DNA from: Geotrypetes seraphini
Taxonomy: Eukaryota > Chordata > Amphibia > Gymnophiona > Dermophiidae
Length of the DNA stretch: 64,000 nucleotides
Reading direction: 5' to 3'
Assembly (NCBI RefSeq): GCF_902459505.1
Contig: NC_047088.1
Coordinates: 100,183,704 to 100,247,703, forward strand
Below, in pieces: positions 59,501 through 64,000 of this stretch. The position numbers were made by a program, and so were the translations under genes. Below the pieces are notes generated by a model that worked only from the letters and a program-made list of their open reading frames with translations, was not told the DNA's origin and did not search any database. The stretch's first letter is position 1. Every line of letters begins with the position of its first letter.

Positions 59501-61800
59501 GTACATGGGCTGATTCAATGGATCCCAAAGCAAATTGTTACCCTGGCATTGGTAAGTCAGTTGCGGGAGAAAAGAATATGAGGGGAACAGAGCCTCCACT
59601 AGGAACAGAGGCCTGTCTGTTATGTCCAATCCCACTGTGCTTAGTGCTCCAGAAGTCTAGGAATAATGCTTCATACAAGCGGCTTTGTCTTCTGCCAATT
59701 TTCTATTGCAGTTAGAATGAGGTGGGGCCTCAATTGTGGAAGTTTTAAAATGTATTTGTTATGATAGGAGACCCAATGTGCTTATTTGCCTTGCTGGAAG
59801 GGCAGAGGACAGGTACTTTCTGTGCAACTAGCACTCCACCTTGTCCTTCCTGTTATTTGTGTATACAGAGGCAATACCTGATAATCATTTAATGAAAGGG
59901 TTGTGTACACTTTCTTAGAAAAGTATCATTCTGTATTACAAGATTTTTATCTTGTACATTTTACAGAAATCCAGTAGGACACAGTATTTCCTTCTTCCTT
60001 GGTTGCATTCCTTAGCTAGCTCTGATAATATTTACTGGCGTGGGACCTGGGTGTAGGTCATTTTTTCTTTCTGCTGCAAACTTATCAAGTCGCACACATT
60101 CAGGCCCCTTCTCCAACTCACACATGTAAGGGGACCAATCTTGCACATTTGCTCCCTGAGTTTGATTGCCAACTGACCCAATTTTTTTGCCACTCTAATG
60201 GACCAATACTCAGAACTCTGGCAATATAGCAAACAGTGCCCAGGAATAGCACAGGGACATCACAGAAAAATAGCTCCCTGATGCTCAACACTAATTGCAT
60301 GCAACTAATATGTGCGCCGTGAGACCAAAAGTAAGAGGGAGAAATGCTCATAAGGTTCGTGGTAAGCATGGAAGTGTAAAACACGGTAAAGAAGGGTAAA
60401 TATGTTCTAGAGCTTCTTTATTGTTACTCTCTTTTTCCAGTTCTTCAGTAAACAACACTATAGGGCAGATCATAAAAGTCCAAAGCCACTAACAGTTCTG
60501 TCCATCGTATGTAGACTGTTTGAGGGGCAGGACAGGCAGAGCTCCATGTCTTTCTGCTGCCATTTCTTAGTGGGTAATGATTTGGCTAGCAGTGGGGGGA
60601 GGAGAGTAGACCACTGGCTTGGAGGTTGCCCATAGCTGGTTAAAGCAGCCCTGATTTTTGCACATGGCATTGTGCAGGCTCCTCTAACAGTGTCATGTTA
60701 CTGAAATGTGATATCACTGATAACCAGGAGAATGATTATTCAGCTTGTCCTACAAGAACCTGCCTATAATAATGGGGAAACAGGAGTCTGAAATTCTATT
60801 GGTGGGTTGAGAGAGAGAGTCGGGTGGCAAAGGAGGAAGATTGAGAGAGAGAGAGAAAAAAAAGAGAGACTGGGGGCAAGAGAAGGAGGGTTTGAGAGAG
60901 TGGGAGATTAGTGGCAAAGTTGGGGCTGGATGTGGTTTGAAAGAGCAATTGGTGGGACATGGTGATGGCAAACAGTAGCAGAGGGTAGAGTTGAGAGAGA
61001 GAGACTGCTGGAGATAGGATCTCATTGGCACATAGCCAGCCAGCAGTGTCATGAAAAGAGATGTTGAATCTCTCTTAGCCTCAGTGGTTACAAAATGTTT
61101 TGACTTCAACATTAGTAAAGACCATTGTTCTGTCATTTTGCTGTCACTTCAGCTGCTTTTTGGTGCTCATCAAAAGCCACCTTCCTAGGTAATGTGCCTC
61201 TATGTCTAATCATTAAGACAGCCCTGATTATATTTAGTAAAAACCCTCCCCCCACTTACTTTAAGATGAAATACCCTATTAAACTACAAATAACTATGGT
61301 ACTGTTGGATTGGTAATTGTGATTCTAAACTTTTTTTTAAATCACAGCTGAAGCACCAAGGGGACCCTTTTGGGCAGCCCGACTTCCATCCAGAACTGAT
61401 GGACTTCCCAGGCCTCCCTTCTCCAGACCTCTCTCAGGAAGCCTGGCTGTCCCTGAGTGATGCTGAGCGTCTGCGGCAAAACTACGTGGCATATACCATC
61501 CTCACAGATTTCCTGTCTGAGGTGAAGTGCTGGCAGGAGGATCTGAATCCCAATGCCTTTGACCTGCTGGCTCTGCTAGAGAAATCAGCCAAACAGGCCC
61601 TGGGACTGAGAAGCAATGTAGCATCACTGATGAAGACTCTCTGCTTCCTCGTGCCACTAGTATCACCTCCACCTGCCTTTGAAGCCTCCCCAGACTTCAT
61701 TAAAAAACTCAAAGGCTGGAGCATCTGCCGACACTACCAAGACTGGTTGCACCGAACAGAGAGAGACTTCACTGTGCTTGCACAGAGATACCCCCTATAA
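34742..61800 (+). CDS. CTF1: Cardiotrophin-1-like cytokine (IL-6 family), three coding exons
   Basis: This is a secreted four-helix cytokine of the IL-6/LIF family, which signals through gp130 and, for CT-1, LIFR. The spliced product is 195 aa, against ~200 for mammalian CTF1. There is no hydrophobic leader, as in CT-1 and CNTF. Exon 2 carries helix A (residues ~15-45, [16 protein letters not shown]). Exon 3 opens with [13 protein letters not shown], the family's QGDPFG-type block (46-58). Then come [24 protein letters not shown] (110-123) and helix D with FIKK (162-165), matching the LIFR-contact FxxK motif, and [12 protein letters not shown]. Splice sites are GT/AG with phase 1, then phase 0. 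The tiny first exon resembles LIF. CTF2 (neuropoietin) is the main alternative. Intron 1 is 22.5 kb and full of transposons. Confidence 0.82.
35931..36078. mobile_element. Harbinger-like MITE
   Basis: The ends GGGCTCCTTTTACAAAGGTG and CACCTTTGTAAAAGGAGCCC are perfect inverted repeats, extending into GCGCTAGC on both sides. The flanks are TTG on the left and TTA on the right, so a TTA target site with one change is likely. It is 148 bp, in intron 1 of the cytokine gene, and looks young. Confidence 0.78.
36079..36402. other. Intron 1 sequence without recognised feature
   Basis: No LINE, MITE or open frame is visible. The rest of early intron 1 (34758-35930) also shows nothing beyond a T-rich and GTATT-type low-complexity run at 35130-35190. 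Confidence 0.4.
36929..37641. mobile_element. Foldback (palindromic) element, ~305-bp arms
   Basis: Bases 36929-37233 are mirrored by 37318-37641 with small indels, around an ~84-bp loop containing a T run. Matching phrases include CTTTCAAAATGGAACAAAAC at the outer end and TCGCTAGGCTACA/TGTAGCCTAGCGA at the inner end. It probably inserted into the hAT. No target duplication is obvious. Confidence 0.75.
37730..38600 (+). repeat. Pyrimidine-rich degenerate minisatellite
   Basis: Loosely repeated phrases such as TGGTCTGGCATCTCTCTC, CATCTCTTCCCTCT and CCATGTCCA occur over ~870 bases, nearly pure C/T. This matches 10286-10616 and, inverted, the purine-rich block at 24945-25150. The three overlapping frames here are composition artefacts. 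Confidence 0.7.
39012..39570 (-). mobile_element. CR1-F LINE, 3' end (old)
   Basis: The tail AACATAAGAACAGCC and the TGGGTCAGACC block at 39012 are followed by decayed ORF2 C-terminal sequence, recognisable by parallel order with CR1-B (motif near 39495: GAAATATGGCAACCAGAACT, the W-P-K-D region). It is cut at 39570 by CR1-G. Other parts of this old copy are at 40400-40905, 41600-42262, 42835-43125 and 45780-45958, with a probable 5' scrap at 49923-50195. Confidence 0.78.
39571..40399 (-). mobile_element. CR1-G LINE, 3' part, inserted in CR1-F
   Basis: The tail TAAGAACATAAGAATTGCCG and GGGTCAAACC block are followed by a minus-strand frame at 39670-40089 ([53 protein letters not shown]). A second frame carries [16 protein letters not shown] and KWQMRF. 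The frame breaks near 40100. It is 5'-truncated at ~40399, where CR1-F resumes with ATTATAATATTCTCGG. Confidence 0.82.
40400..40905 (-). mobile_element. CR1-F LINE, RT part
   Basis: The minus-strand frame at 40443-40697 reads [19 protein letters not shown] (the DD block as LADDTKLF) and [20 protein letters not shown]. Upstream RT sequence is decayed. It stops at 40905, where an L1 tail and a pogo MITE are inserted. Confidence 0.78.
40906..41247 (+). mobile_element. L1-type LINE 3' end
   Basis: A short coding end (AAGATGGAACGAAATATGG; translation ends in [11 protein letters not shown]) matches the L1 ORF2 terminus. An AT-rich 3' UTR and AATAAAGAAATTTAAAAAAT follow. It is inserted in CR1-F. 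Confidence 0.6.
41250..41592. mobile_element. pogo/Tigger-type MITE
   Basis: The ends CAGGCAGTCCCCTGGTTAAG and (other strand) CTGACAGTCCCCGAGTTAC are flanked by TA at 41248-41249 and 41593-41594. This is a 343-bp non-autonomous element without a frame. Confidence 0.7.
41600..42262 (-). mobile_element. CR1-F LINE, RT N-terminal and linker part
   Basis: The order and spacing follow CR1-B 3770-4460. An example is TTAGGCAAGATCTCCCTTGG (41662), the site matching the HGFCKGRSC codons. The stretch is highly decayed, with no long frame. It is cut by an L1 at about 42263. Confidence 0.68.
42263..42834 (-). mobile_element. L1-type LINE 3' end, antisense
   Basis: A T run at 42270 (the poly(A) tail on the other strand) is followed by a 3' UTR and a short minus-strand frame (42599-42781: [31 protein letters not shown]) resembling the L1 ORF2 C-terminus. 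It is 5'-truncated at about 42834, where CR1-F resumes. Confidence 0.6.
42835..43125 (-). mobile_element. CR1-F LINE, endonuclease-RT linker
   Basis: Parallel to CR1-B 4500-4820 (CCATTCTTTGAAAGATG; CATAGTAGTTACC-type linker). It ends near the codons for the SDH block (TTTGATCATGTT) at ~43120, where an L2 scrap and CR1-H are inserted. Confidence 0.65.
43126..43214 (+). repeat. L2-like LINE 3' end scrap
   Basis: ACCTTGAACTGCAAGGTATA and the tandem end AATGTAATGTAATG match the 3' end of the L2-like fragment at 57540-57912. Confidence 0.6.
43215..45779 (+). mobile_element. CR1-H LINE, endonuclease to 3' end, broken
   Basis: This plus-strand CR1 of the A/C subfamily is 5'-truncated within the endonuclease ([13 protein letters not shown]-like codons at 43235). 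It then has an SSDH-type block (~43655), linker, RT (44475-44684: [28 protein letters not shown] with the catalytic Asp kept), FADDTKICN (~44930), [19 protein letters not shown] (~45280), and the tail GTTACTATGTTTCTATAAC at 45779. Numerous stops and frameshifts are present. It interrupts CR1-F, so it is younger than that copy. Confidence 0.85.
45780..45958 (-). mobile_element. CR1-F LINE, endonuclease part
   Basis: Parallel to CR1-B 4905-5030: GACCAGTTGCTCCAAGAAGC matches the codons around DCFMEQLVKEPTR, and GGGTACTTGAAATCAGCA matches MGDFNYP, both strongly decayed. Confidence 0.65.
45959..46130 (-). repeat. LINE 3'-end repeat X, copy 1 (left half)
   Basis: This block, with GGGCTTAGTCTCATTAACAA, is the reverse complement of 49390-49530. 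The partner half is at 47619-47660 (TACTGATATACTGTTGCTTA), so CR1-I is inserted into the repeat. The family is unclassified. Confidence 0.6.
46131..47618 (+). mobile_element. CR1-I LINE, 5'-truncated, young
   Basis: Starts in the RT domain and ends with the 3' UTR block (GATGGACCGAAGGTCTGATC) and three TTCTTATG repeats. It is the same subfamily as CR1-B. It splits repeat X (45959-46130 and 47619 on). Confidence 0.88.
46132..47490 (+). CDS. CR1-I reverse transcriptase, open frame, N-terminally truncated
   Basis: The frame is open from the truncation point ([20 protein letters not shown]) to the stop, about 452 codons. It contains [74 protein letters not shown] and [11 protein letters not shown] with the DD pair. 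Then come [37 protein letters not shown] and the end [10 protein letters not shown]. The endonuclease and ORF1 are absent, so the copy was dead on arrival even though the remaining frame is undamaged. There is no start codon of its own. A GTG at 46222 is not a real start. Confidence 0.88.
   Translation, partial: TGQIPDDWRIANVTPIFKKGSRGEPGNYRPVSLTSVPGKMVEALIKDSMVRHLDAHDLMKPSQHGFRKGKSCLTNLLQFFETVNEQIDSGKPVDIIYLDFQKAFDKVPHERLLRKLQSHGIEGDIQRWIGKWLENRKQRVGINGKFSDWEKVTSGVPQGSVLGPILFNIYINDLEEGTSSEIIKFADDTKLCRAIRSHEDREKLQSDLCRLETWAEKWQMKFNVEKCKVMHLGNKNKEYEYTMSGATLGKSEQEKDLGVLIDRTLKPSAQCAAAAKKANRMLGMIKKGISSRSEKVIMPLYRAMVRPHLEYCVQHWSPYLKKDIKLLERVQRRATKLVKGMEKLEYEDRLITLGLFSLEKRRLRGDMIETFKILKGIDKIEQRRLFTLSNLTRTRGHVMKLRGDRFRTNVRKFCFTQRVVDTWNALPDEIIAESTVLGFKSKLDAYLLKRGM
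47758..47880 (+). mobile_element. Old CR1 scrap (ORF2 end)
   Basis: GGTTTAAAAAAGAGTTTGGA and TTTTCTAAAAGACAAGTCC match the CR1 terminal codons ([13 protein letters not shown]). No 3' tail is visible. Confidence 0.55.
47881..48361. other. Intron 1 sequence without recognised feature
   Basis: AT-rich sequence with no LINE motif, inverted ends or open frame that I can assign. Confidence 0.4.
48362..49062 (-). mobile_element. CR1-J LINE, 3' part, broken
   Basis: The tail GAACATAAGAATTGCCGC is followed by ORF2 C-terminal frames on the minus strand (48744-49067: [40 protein letters not shown]; 48313-48702: [17 protein letters not shown]). A frameshift separates them. It is truncated at ~49062. 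Closely related to CR1-E. Confidence 0.82.
49262..49316 (+). repeat. CR1 3'-end scrap
   Basis: GGGCAGACTGGATGGACCAT and CTTTATCTGCCGTCATTTA match the 3' UTR end of the CR1-A/H subfamily. Confidence 0.65.
49317..49736 (+). repeat. LINE 3'-end repeat X, copy 2
   Basis: Inverted relative to copy 1: TAAGCAACAGTATATCAGTA, then GAGCTTGGTCTATTGTTAAT. It continues into a T-rich 3' region and ends CAAACTATAATAAAACTTGG, which looks like the polyadenylated 3' end of a LINE or SINE. The family is not recognised. Confidence 0.55.
49737..49919. mobile_element. Harbinger-like MITE, TTA target duplication
   Basis: The ends GGGGTCCTTTTACAAAGGCG and GGGCTCCTTTTATCAAGG (other strand) are flanked by TTA at 49734-49736 and 49920-49922. 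The inner sequence (AAACCGCCTGCCGTGCTAG) is shared with the copy at 12112-12296. Confidence 0.8.
49923..50195 (-). mobile_element. CR1 fragment, start of endonuclease (probably CR1-F 5' end)
   Basis: The minus-strand order matches CR1-B 5390-5440 (CCCATCTTATTTTTTAGGCT corresponds to the NARSLMAKMGELE codons) and then the basic leader. The strong decay resembles CR1-F, so I infer this is its 5' part. A TAA microsatellite lies at 50158-50177. Confidence 0.55.
50440..50619. repeat. Unclassified old repeat Y, copy 1 (left part)
   Basis: CACACAACTTAAATTGTTTA and GTGCTGATAATTGGTAAT recur at 63385-63430. The repeat appears to continue at 51066-51190 and 52537-52660, after an hAT MITE and a Helitron inserted in it. 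The family is unknown. Confidence 0.5.
50628..51057. mobile_element. hAT MITE with 8-bp target duplication
   Basis: The ends CAGTGTTTTTCAACC and GGTTGAAGAACACTG are flanked by TTCTAAAA (50620-50627) and TTTTAAAA (51058-51065), an 8-bp duplication with one change. The 430-bp interior has a block (50800-50960) related to the right part of the hAT at 36403. Confidence 0.82.
51192..52536 (-). mobile_element. Non-autonomous Helitron
   Basis: Read on the minus strand, the element starts TCTAATATAATAAAACGG and ends CTAG between host A and T (51191 and 52537). A terminal hairpin CCCGTTATTGTAACGGG lies just before CTTAAACACTAG. That is the Helitron signature: 5' TC, a 3' stem-loop then CTRR, and no target duplication. 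No Rep-helicase frame is present. The interior has a C-rich tandem array and two hairpins (52130-52230 and 52430-52520, the latter with GCGCATGCGC on both arms). Confidence 0.85.
51400..51990 (+). repeat. C-rich tandem array, ~115-bp unit, in the Helitron
   Basis: About five units each begin near CCATGATTGCTGTCTGCCCC (51460, 51577, 51691, 51807, 51920). They run through AACAACCATCCCCCCAAA and TTGTGCAATGCCTGCCTG. The overlapping long frames on both strands (up to 258 codons) result from the array and are not genes. Confidence 0.8.
53022..53062 (-). repeat. L2 3' end scrap
   Basis: GGTTCAAGTTCAAGTTTATTTG on the plus strand mirrors the 3' end of the L2 at 28830-28865. Confidence 0.6.
53090..53228 (+). 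repeat. CR1 3' end
   Basis: The 3' UTR phrases GTGACCTGGATTGGCCACTG and GACCCAGTAAGGCTATTCTT, ending TTATG, identify a short CR1 tail of the same subfamily as 58612-58835. Confidence 0.72.
53229..53723. other. Intron 1 sequence with a poly-T tract
   Basis: The only marked feature is an uninterrupted T run of ~28 bases at 53524-53552. No LINE or MITE is recognised. The short run AAAA at 53710-53713 is the likely Pol III terminator (TTTT on the minus strand) of the tRNA gene. Confidence 0.5.
53724..53795 (-). tRNA. tRNA-His (anticodon GTG)
   Basis: The minus strand reads GCCGTGATCGTATAGTGGTT at its start, through the anticodon loop TTGTGGC (GTG at 53762-53760), and ends with the T arm GGTTCGAATCC and acceptor CACGGC. 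As I recall it, it agrees with the vertebrate nuclear tRNA-His gene over 72 bases, with full A-box and B-box and all stems paired. The 5' G(-1) of mature tRNA-His is added enzymatically. A Pol III terminator TTTT follows ~10 bases downstream. There is no intron and no SINE body attached. It lies antisense in intron 1 of the cytokine gene. Confidence 0.95.
53796..54174. other. Intron 1 sequence without recognised feature
   Basis: No element or frame is recognised. This is the region upstream of the tRNA gene (on its strand). Confidence 0.4.
54175..54835 (+). mobile_element. Old L2-like LINE fragment (ORF2 C-terminus and 3' end)
   Basis: The frame at 54183-54389 ([17 protein letters not shown]) matches the L2 block LQLIQNTA-RLI. 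Decayed sequence follows with LPVL-like codons and a terminal [10 protein letters not shown]-like end (54560). It finishes near AAATAAAGCCAG at 54835. Confidence 0.6.
54836..55336. other. AT-rich intron sequence, no recognised feature
   Basis: T-rich text with no open frame of known family. The 78-codon frame at 55111 has no recognisable domain. Confidence 0.4.
55346..55583. mobile_element. Mutator-like MITE, 9-bp target duplication
   Basis: The ends AGAGAATGACATGGGGACAA and (other strand) AGAATGATACGGAGACAAAT pair. ATTTCAACT lies on both sides (55337-55345, 55584-55592). The 9-bp duplication points to a MULE. There is no frame. Confidence 0.7.
55593..56061. other. Intron 1 sequence without recognised feature
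   Basis: No recognised element; a G-run lies near 55915. Confidence 0.4.
56062..56420 (-). mobile_element. CR1 3' end (A/H subfamily)
   Basis: The tail ACATAGTAACATAGTAGATG, then GGCAGATAAAGACC and CCATCCAGTCTGCCC identify the 3' UTR. About 300 further bases look like an extended 3' UTR of this subfamily. Confidence 0.75.
56484..56702. mobile_element. Mutator-like MITE, second copy
   Basis: Same ends as 55346-55583 (ATGACATGGGGACAAATTTG; right end TGTGTCATTCTCT). The flanks GATTTTAGG and AATTTCAGG agree at 7 of 9 positions, again a 9-bp duplication. GTTTGAGGCTTGTGC near 56585 mirrors CACAAGCCTCGAACA near 56556. Confidence 0.68.
56812..56921 (+). repeat. CR1 3' end
   Basis: GTGACCTGGGTTGGCCACTG, GGGCTTGATGGACCTTTAGT and the tail TTATGTTCTTATG mark it. 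Confidence 0.72.
57312..57430 (+). CDS. CTF1: CTF1-like exon 2
   Basis: A T-rich tract and acceptor CCGTCAG precede the exon, and donor GTAAGT follows it. It encodes the second and third bases of a Gly codon and 39 residues ([12 protein letters not shown]...LLQKY), forming helix A of the cytokine. The frame is fixed by continuity with exon 3 (LLQKY followed by LKHQGDPFG), which matches the LLQEYVQLQGDPFG-type segment of CTF1. Confidence 0.82.
57540..57912 (+). mobile_element. L2-like LINE 3' end
   Basis: The C-terminal frame [20 protein letters not shown] and [20 protein letters not shown] is followed by a 3' UTR with CTTGAACCGCAAGGTAATGG and the tandem end AATGTAATGTAAT. It lies in intron 2, just after exon 2. 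Confidence 0.68.
58239..58438. repeat. Small MITE-like repeat Z, copy 1
   Basis: Parallels 59013-59218 over ~200 bases: AAGTTATCCAGTTTTAGG, GGTGCATTATGGGACTTG, GAACAGGATCC and AACCAGGACTGGCC. Inverted ends are weak in this copy. Confidence 0.55.
58612..58835 (+). mobile_element. CR1 3' end
   Basis: Terminal ORF2 codons ([17 protein letters not shown]), then GTGACCTGGATTGGCCACTG, GGGCTTGATGGACCACTGAT and CTATTCTTATGAG. Confidence 0.72.
59013..59218. mobile_element. Small MITE-like repeat Z, copy 2
   Basis: The ends AGATGCCAAGTTATCCA and (other strand) AGAAATGCCAAGTTACCAT are inverted. About 206 bp, with no frame. The superfamily is not resolved. Confidence 0.6.
59219..61347. other. Intron 2, mostly unassigned
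   Basis: No LINE or DNA element is recognised in these 2.1 kb. A GA-rich low-complexity stretch (GAGAGAGA runs) lies at 60805-61010. A T-rich tract before 61347 serves as the polypyrimidine tract of exon 3. Confidence 0.5.
61348..61800 (+). CDS. CTF1: CTF1-like exon 3
   Basis: The acceptor AAATCACAG precedes [17 protein letters not shown] and the frame runs 150 codons to TAA at 61798-61800. It encodes the A-B loop, helices B, C and D. Similarity to CTF1 is clearest at [16 protein letters not shown] and [16 protein letters not shown] (CTF1: VCGLYREWLSRTEGDL). Confidence 0.9.
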   Translation: MKHQGDPFGQPDFHPELMDFPGLPSPDLSQEAWLSLSDAERLRQNYVAYTILTDFLSEVKCWQEDLNPNAFDLLALLEKSAKQALGLRSNVASLMKTLCFLVPLVSPPPAFEASPDFIKKLKGWSICRHYQDWLHRTERDFTVLAQRYPL

Positions 61801-62840
61801 CATTCCCTGTCATCCCCTAACATCTCACCCCATGACTGTTGCTGAAGTCTATCCTTTGTATTAAGAAGGTAATTCTATAATTGGGCACCACAATAGTGAT
61901 CGCCAGTTCTACAGCATGGGCCACGGAAAAGTAACCCGCCTCTGGCAAGATGACAATATGAACGAGCAAGTGGATTTCCCCCCCCCCCCCCCCATTTACC
62001 CATAAGTTACAACAGATGGTGCTTGATGACAAAGGCTTCTTGCATTTCCTTAATTGGTCCGCTTCACAAGTAGCCTTCCACAATCCCCGGTATTAGAGGC
62101 GGGCTACTTTTCTGTGGTCCACCCTATATAACTGTAGCTGGGTGCGCCTGAACCACTTGTAGGATACTAGTGCAAAGCCATTTTAGGCATGACCACTTAA
62201 GCCAGGTCAATGGCTGGCATACCTAAGTGCACCATGTAACAGGTGGAACTGATGGTATTCTCTAAGTTGTACAGGTTGCATGGTAATATTACCATGTCCC
62301 ACCCATGTGTACATCCCCCTTGCAGATTCACACTCTAGCACTTATGCGCCACCTTATGGAGTAATGACTACTGCATATGCCTGCATTAGTACCAATAAAG
62401 GTGTCACTTATGCACAAGATCCATGTAACTGCATGTGCCCATTTATAGAACTGGCAAAAGCAAATCACACGTAGAATATTCATCACCAAGATTTATTCAT
62501 TCAGATGGTCATGTTTCACCTTTTTAAAGGTAAAAAGCAGCTCCAAGTAGGTGATGCTACAGGATTATATCACTTGGGGTTTTTTCATGCCCCTGATACA
62601 GCCCTTATGAGGGGGGGAAAACATGGCCAGGTCAAGCTTTTTAGTATTTTATTTATCTTGTGGTGAATAAGTCTTGGTGATGGACATTCTGCTCTTGGTT
62701 TGCTGTTTGTTTTTTTGCCATCTTGGGTCTTGCAGAACGCTTGCCTTCTTGGAACAATCATAGACTTGCCCTGCAAGTACGTGTGTTGTTGTAGCTCTGT
62801 CTGGATTTGTCAATAAAGTATATTTTAGTATAATTTTTTA
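61801..62840 (+). other. Probable 3' UTR of the CTF1-like gene
   Basis: Two AATAAA signals lie downstream of the stop, at 62394-62399 and 62812-62817. A C15 run is at 61979-61994. An imperfect inverted repeat (GGGCCACGGAAAAGTAACCC near 61918 against its mirror near 62103) may be a small MITE. Which signal is used cannot be told from the sequence. Confidence 0.45.
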
Positions 62841-62976
62841 TTAAAAATTTAACGCTTAAGTGCTGCAGAACGATAGGCCATGCCTACATTGGTGACTGTT
62901 ATTTTATTATTTAATTTTCAATAGGATTTACGAATAAAGAAATCCCGTATGAAAATACAGAAAAACAATAAATGAA

Positions 62977-63110
62977 GGGCTCCTTTTCCAAAGCCACGGT
63001 AGAGGTTTCTATCGCAGGCCGGTGAGGTAAATGCTCTGACGCTCATAGGAATTCTATGAGCATTTGCCTCGTTGGCCTGCAGTCGAAACCTCTTCCATAG
63101 CTGTGTAAAC
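62977..63110. mobile_element. Diverged MITE with CTCCTTTTCCAAAGC left end
   Basis: The left end GGGCTCCTTTTCCAAAGCC resembles the Harbinger-like copies. The inner arms (GGTAGAGGTTTCTATCGCAG and its mirror; GAATTCTATGAGCATTTGCC) are inverted. The right end is decayed. Confidence 0.55.
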
Positions 63111-64000
63111 ACCAGCTGTTGTGCCCAGCCACCTAAGCCAACATACTGAACTTGTTGTGTTTGTCTGCTATCTTCCATAGGCCACGGGTGCTGTTCATCT
63201 CCTAAGGTACTTAGGATATAAAGTTATCATTTCTCAGAAGAGAGAATAATCAGAAAATAGAGGTTTCTCCAGCTGCATAGAGAGGGAGCAGAACTAAAGA
63301 TGGATGGTTGTACACACGGGAAGGTGCATTTTTAAATGCAGACCCCTGGATTCTATATATTGTAACTAAACTTGTGTGCACAACTTAATTGTTTAACAAG
63401 CTAATCCATGCTGATAATTTGCAATCAAGTTTCATTAAAATTTGTTGAAATGCCTATCATGAATTCTAAACGTTTTACAATGTTAAAAACAAGGGGAAGA
63501 CTTACAAGGACATATCAACAAGACAAATTAAGGACTTAATTTGAATTTATACACGTGACTTTCTAAACATATTCTGTAAAGTGGTGTATGTAAATTCTAA
63601 CCCGTGGATCTTAAAAGGGGGCACAGCCAGTGAAGGGGCTTGGACCGGTTGTGGGCATTCCTAAATGTTACGGACACTGTTATAGAATATACCTAATCTG
63701 TACCTAAGTTAGGTGTTGGCCTTTTAAACCATGTTTTAGTTGTCATAAATTTTAATCGTGAGGCAAGCTGCTATTTATATTCTATACACCGCGTCTAACT
63801 TTAGATTAGGTTTTCTGCGCCAAATATAGAATTTGGTCTAGAACGCATTTCTGTAGTATGTTTGACTATGGCGCAGACATGAATAAAGGAGAGGTAGTGA
63901 AAGTATAAAATTCCCCAAGATTTTGTTTTTAGGTTTTTTTTTTAAAGGTGGAGTGTATGGGTGCTGGCTTTTGCACTCCCATCCCTTTAAACTGCATGTA
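63111..64000. repeat. Old repeat Y, copy 2, and unassigned flank
   Basis: 63350-63440 matches 50455-50545 (GTGTGCACAACTTAATTGTT). The later part has TATAGAATATACCTAATC and CCAAATATAGAATTTGGTC phrases similar to 52560-52600. No frame and no clear ends are visible. The final ~130 bases show nothing assignable. Confidence 0.4.

Overview
The window is vertebrate genomic DNA, most likely from a repeat-rich amphibian, with a caecilian as my best guess. A turtle or other non-avian reptile is the alternative. The evidence is a leaderless cardiotrophin-type cytokine gene with large introns, a vertebrate tRNA-His gene, and a heavy mix of CR1, L2 and L1 LINEs, hAT, pogo/Tigger, Harbinger-like and Mutator-like DNA elements, a Helitron, and a class I endogenous retrovirus (ERV). 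The species call is inference. The repeat calls come from motifs and from comparing copies inside the window, not from a library search.

Host genes: one protein-coding gene is visible, a CTF1-like cytokine on the plus strand. Its proposed exons are 34742-34757, 57312-57430 and 61348-61800, which together encode 195 aa. A TATA box lies at about 34653 and the 3' UTR runs past 61800. The first exon is tiny and intron 1 is about 22.5 kb, filled with transposons. A tRNA-His(GTG) gene sits on the minus strand inside that intron at 53724-53795.

Left part (1-34 kb, upstream of the gene): this is a stack of nested insertions. A plus-strand CR1 (1-2158 and 6792-7506) holds a hairpin insert with 14-bp target duplications. 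That insert holds a minus-strand CR1 with 20-bp duplications and an open 1081-codon ORF2. A second broken plus-strand CR1 covers 7.9-11.1 kb, followed by hAT, L1 and L2 debris. A minus-strand CR1 that starts at 13993 and ends near 30072 is split by an ERV (14849-22903, duplication AGGTC) and by a 4.8-kb hAT element (24565-29409, 8-bp duplication). The ERV holds a pogo-type element (17930-19667) whose core is a near-perfect inverted repeat with two 500-bp arms. The hAT holds a truncated L2 with an open reverse transcriptase frame and a short CR1 tail with its own 9-bp duplication.

Right part (34.7-64 kb, the gene): intron 1 carries a 2.5-kb hAT with a 0.7-kb foldback insert, an old CR1 (39.0 to about 50.2 kb) broken up by CR1, L1, L2 and pogo insertions, a CR1 with an open RT frame (46131-47618), a non-autonomous Helitron (51192-52536) and several MITEs. 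Intron 2 and the 3' flank hold short CR1 and L2 tails and MITEs.

I found no CRISPR array, no prokaryotic operon and no clear undescribed gene system. The most unusual structures are the 1-kb palindrome in the pogo element, the three-level nest at 2.1-6.8 kb with its unclassified hairpin insert, and the duplication-confirmed order of insertions around 14-30 kb.
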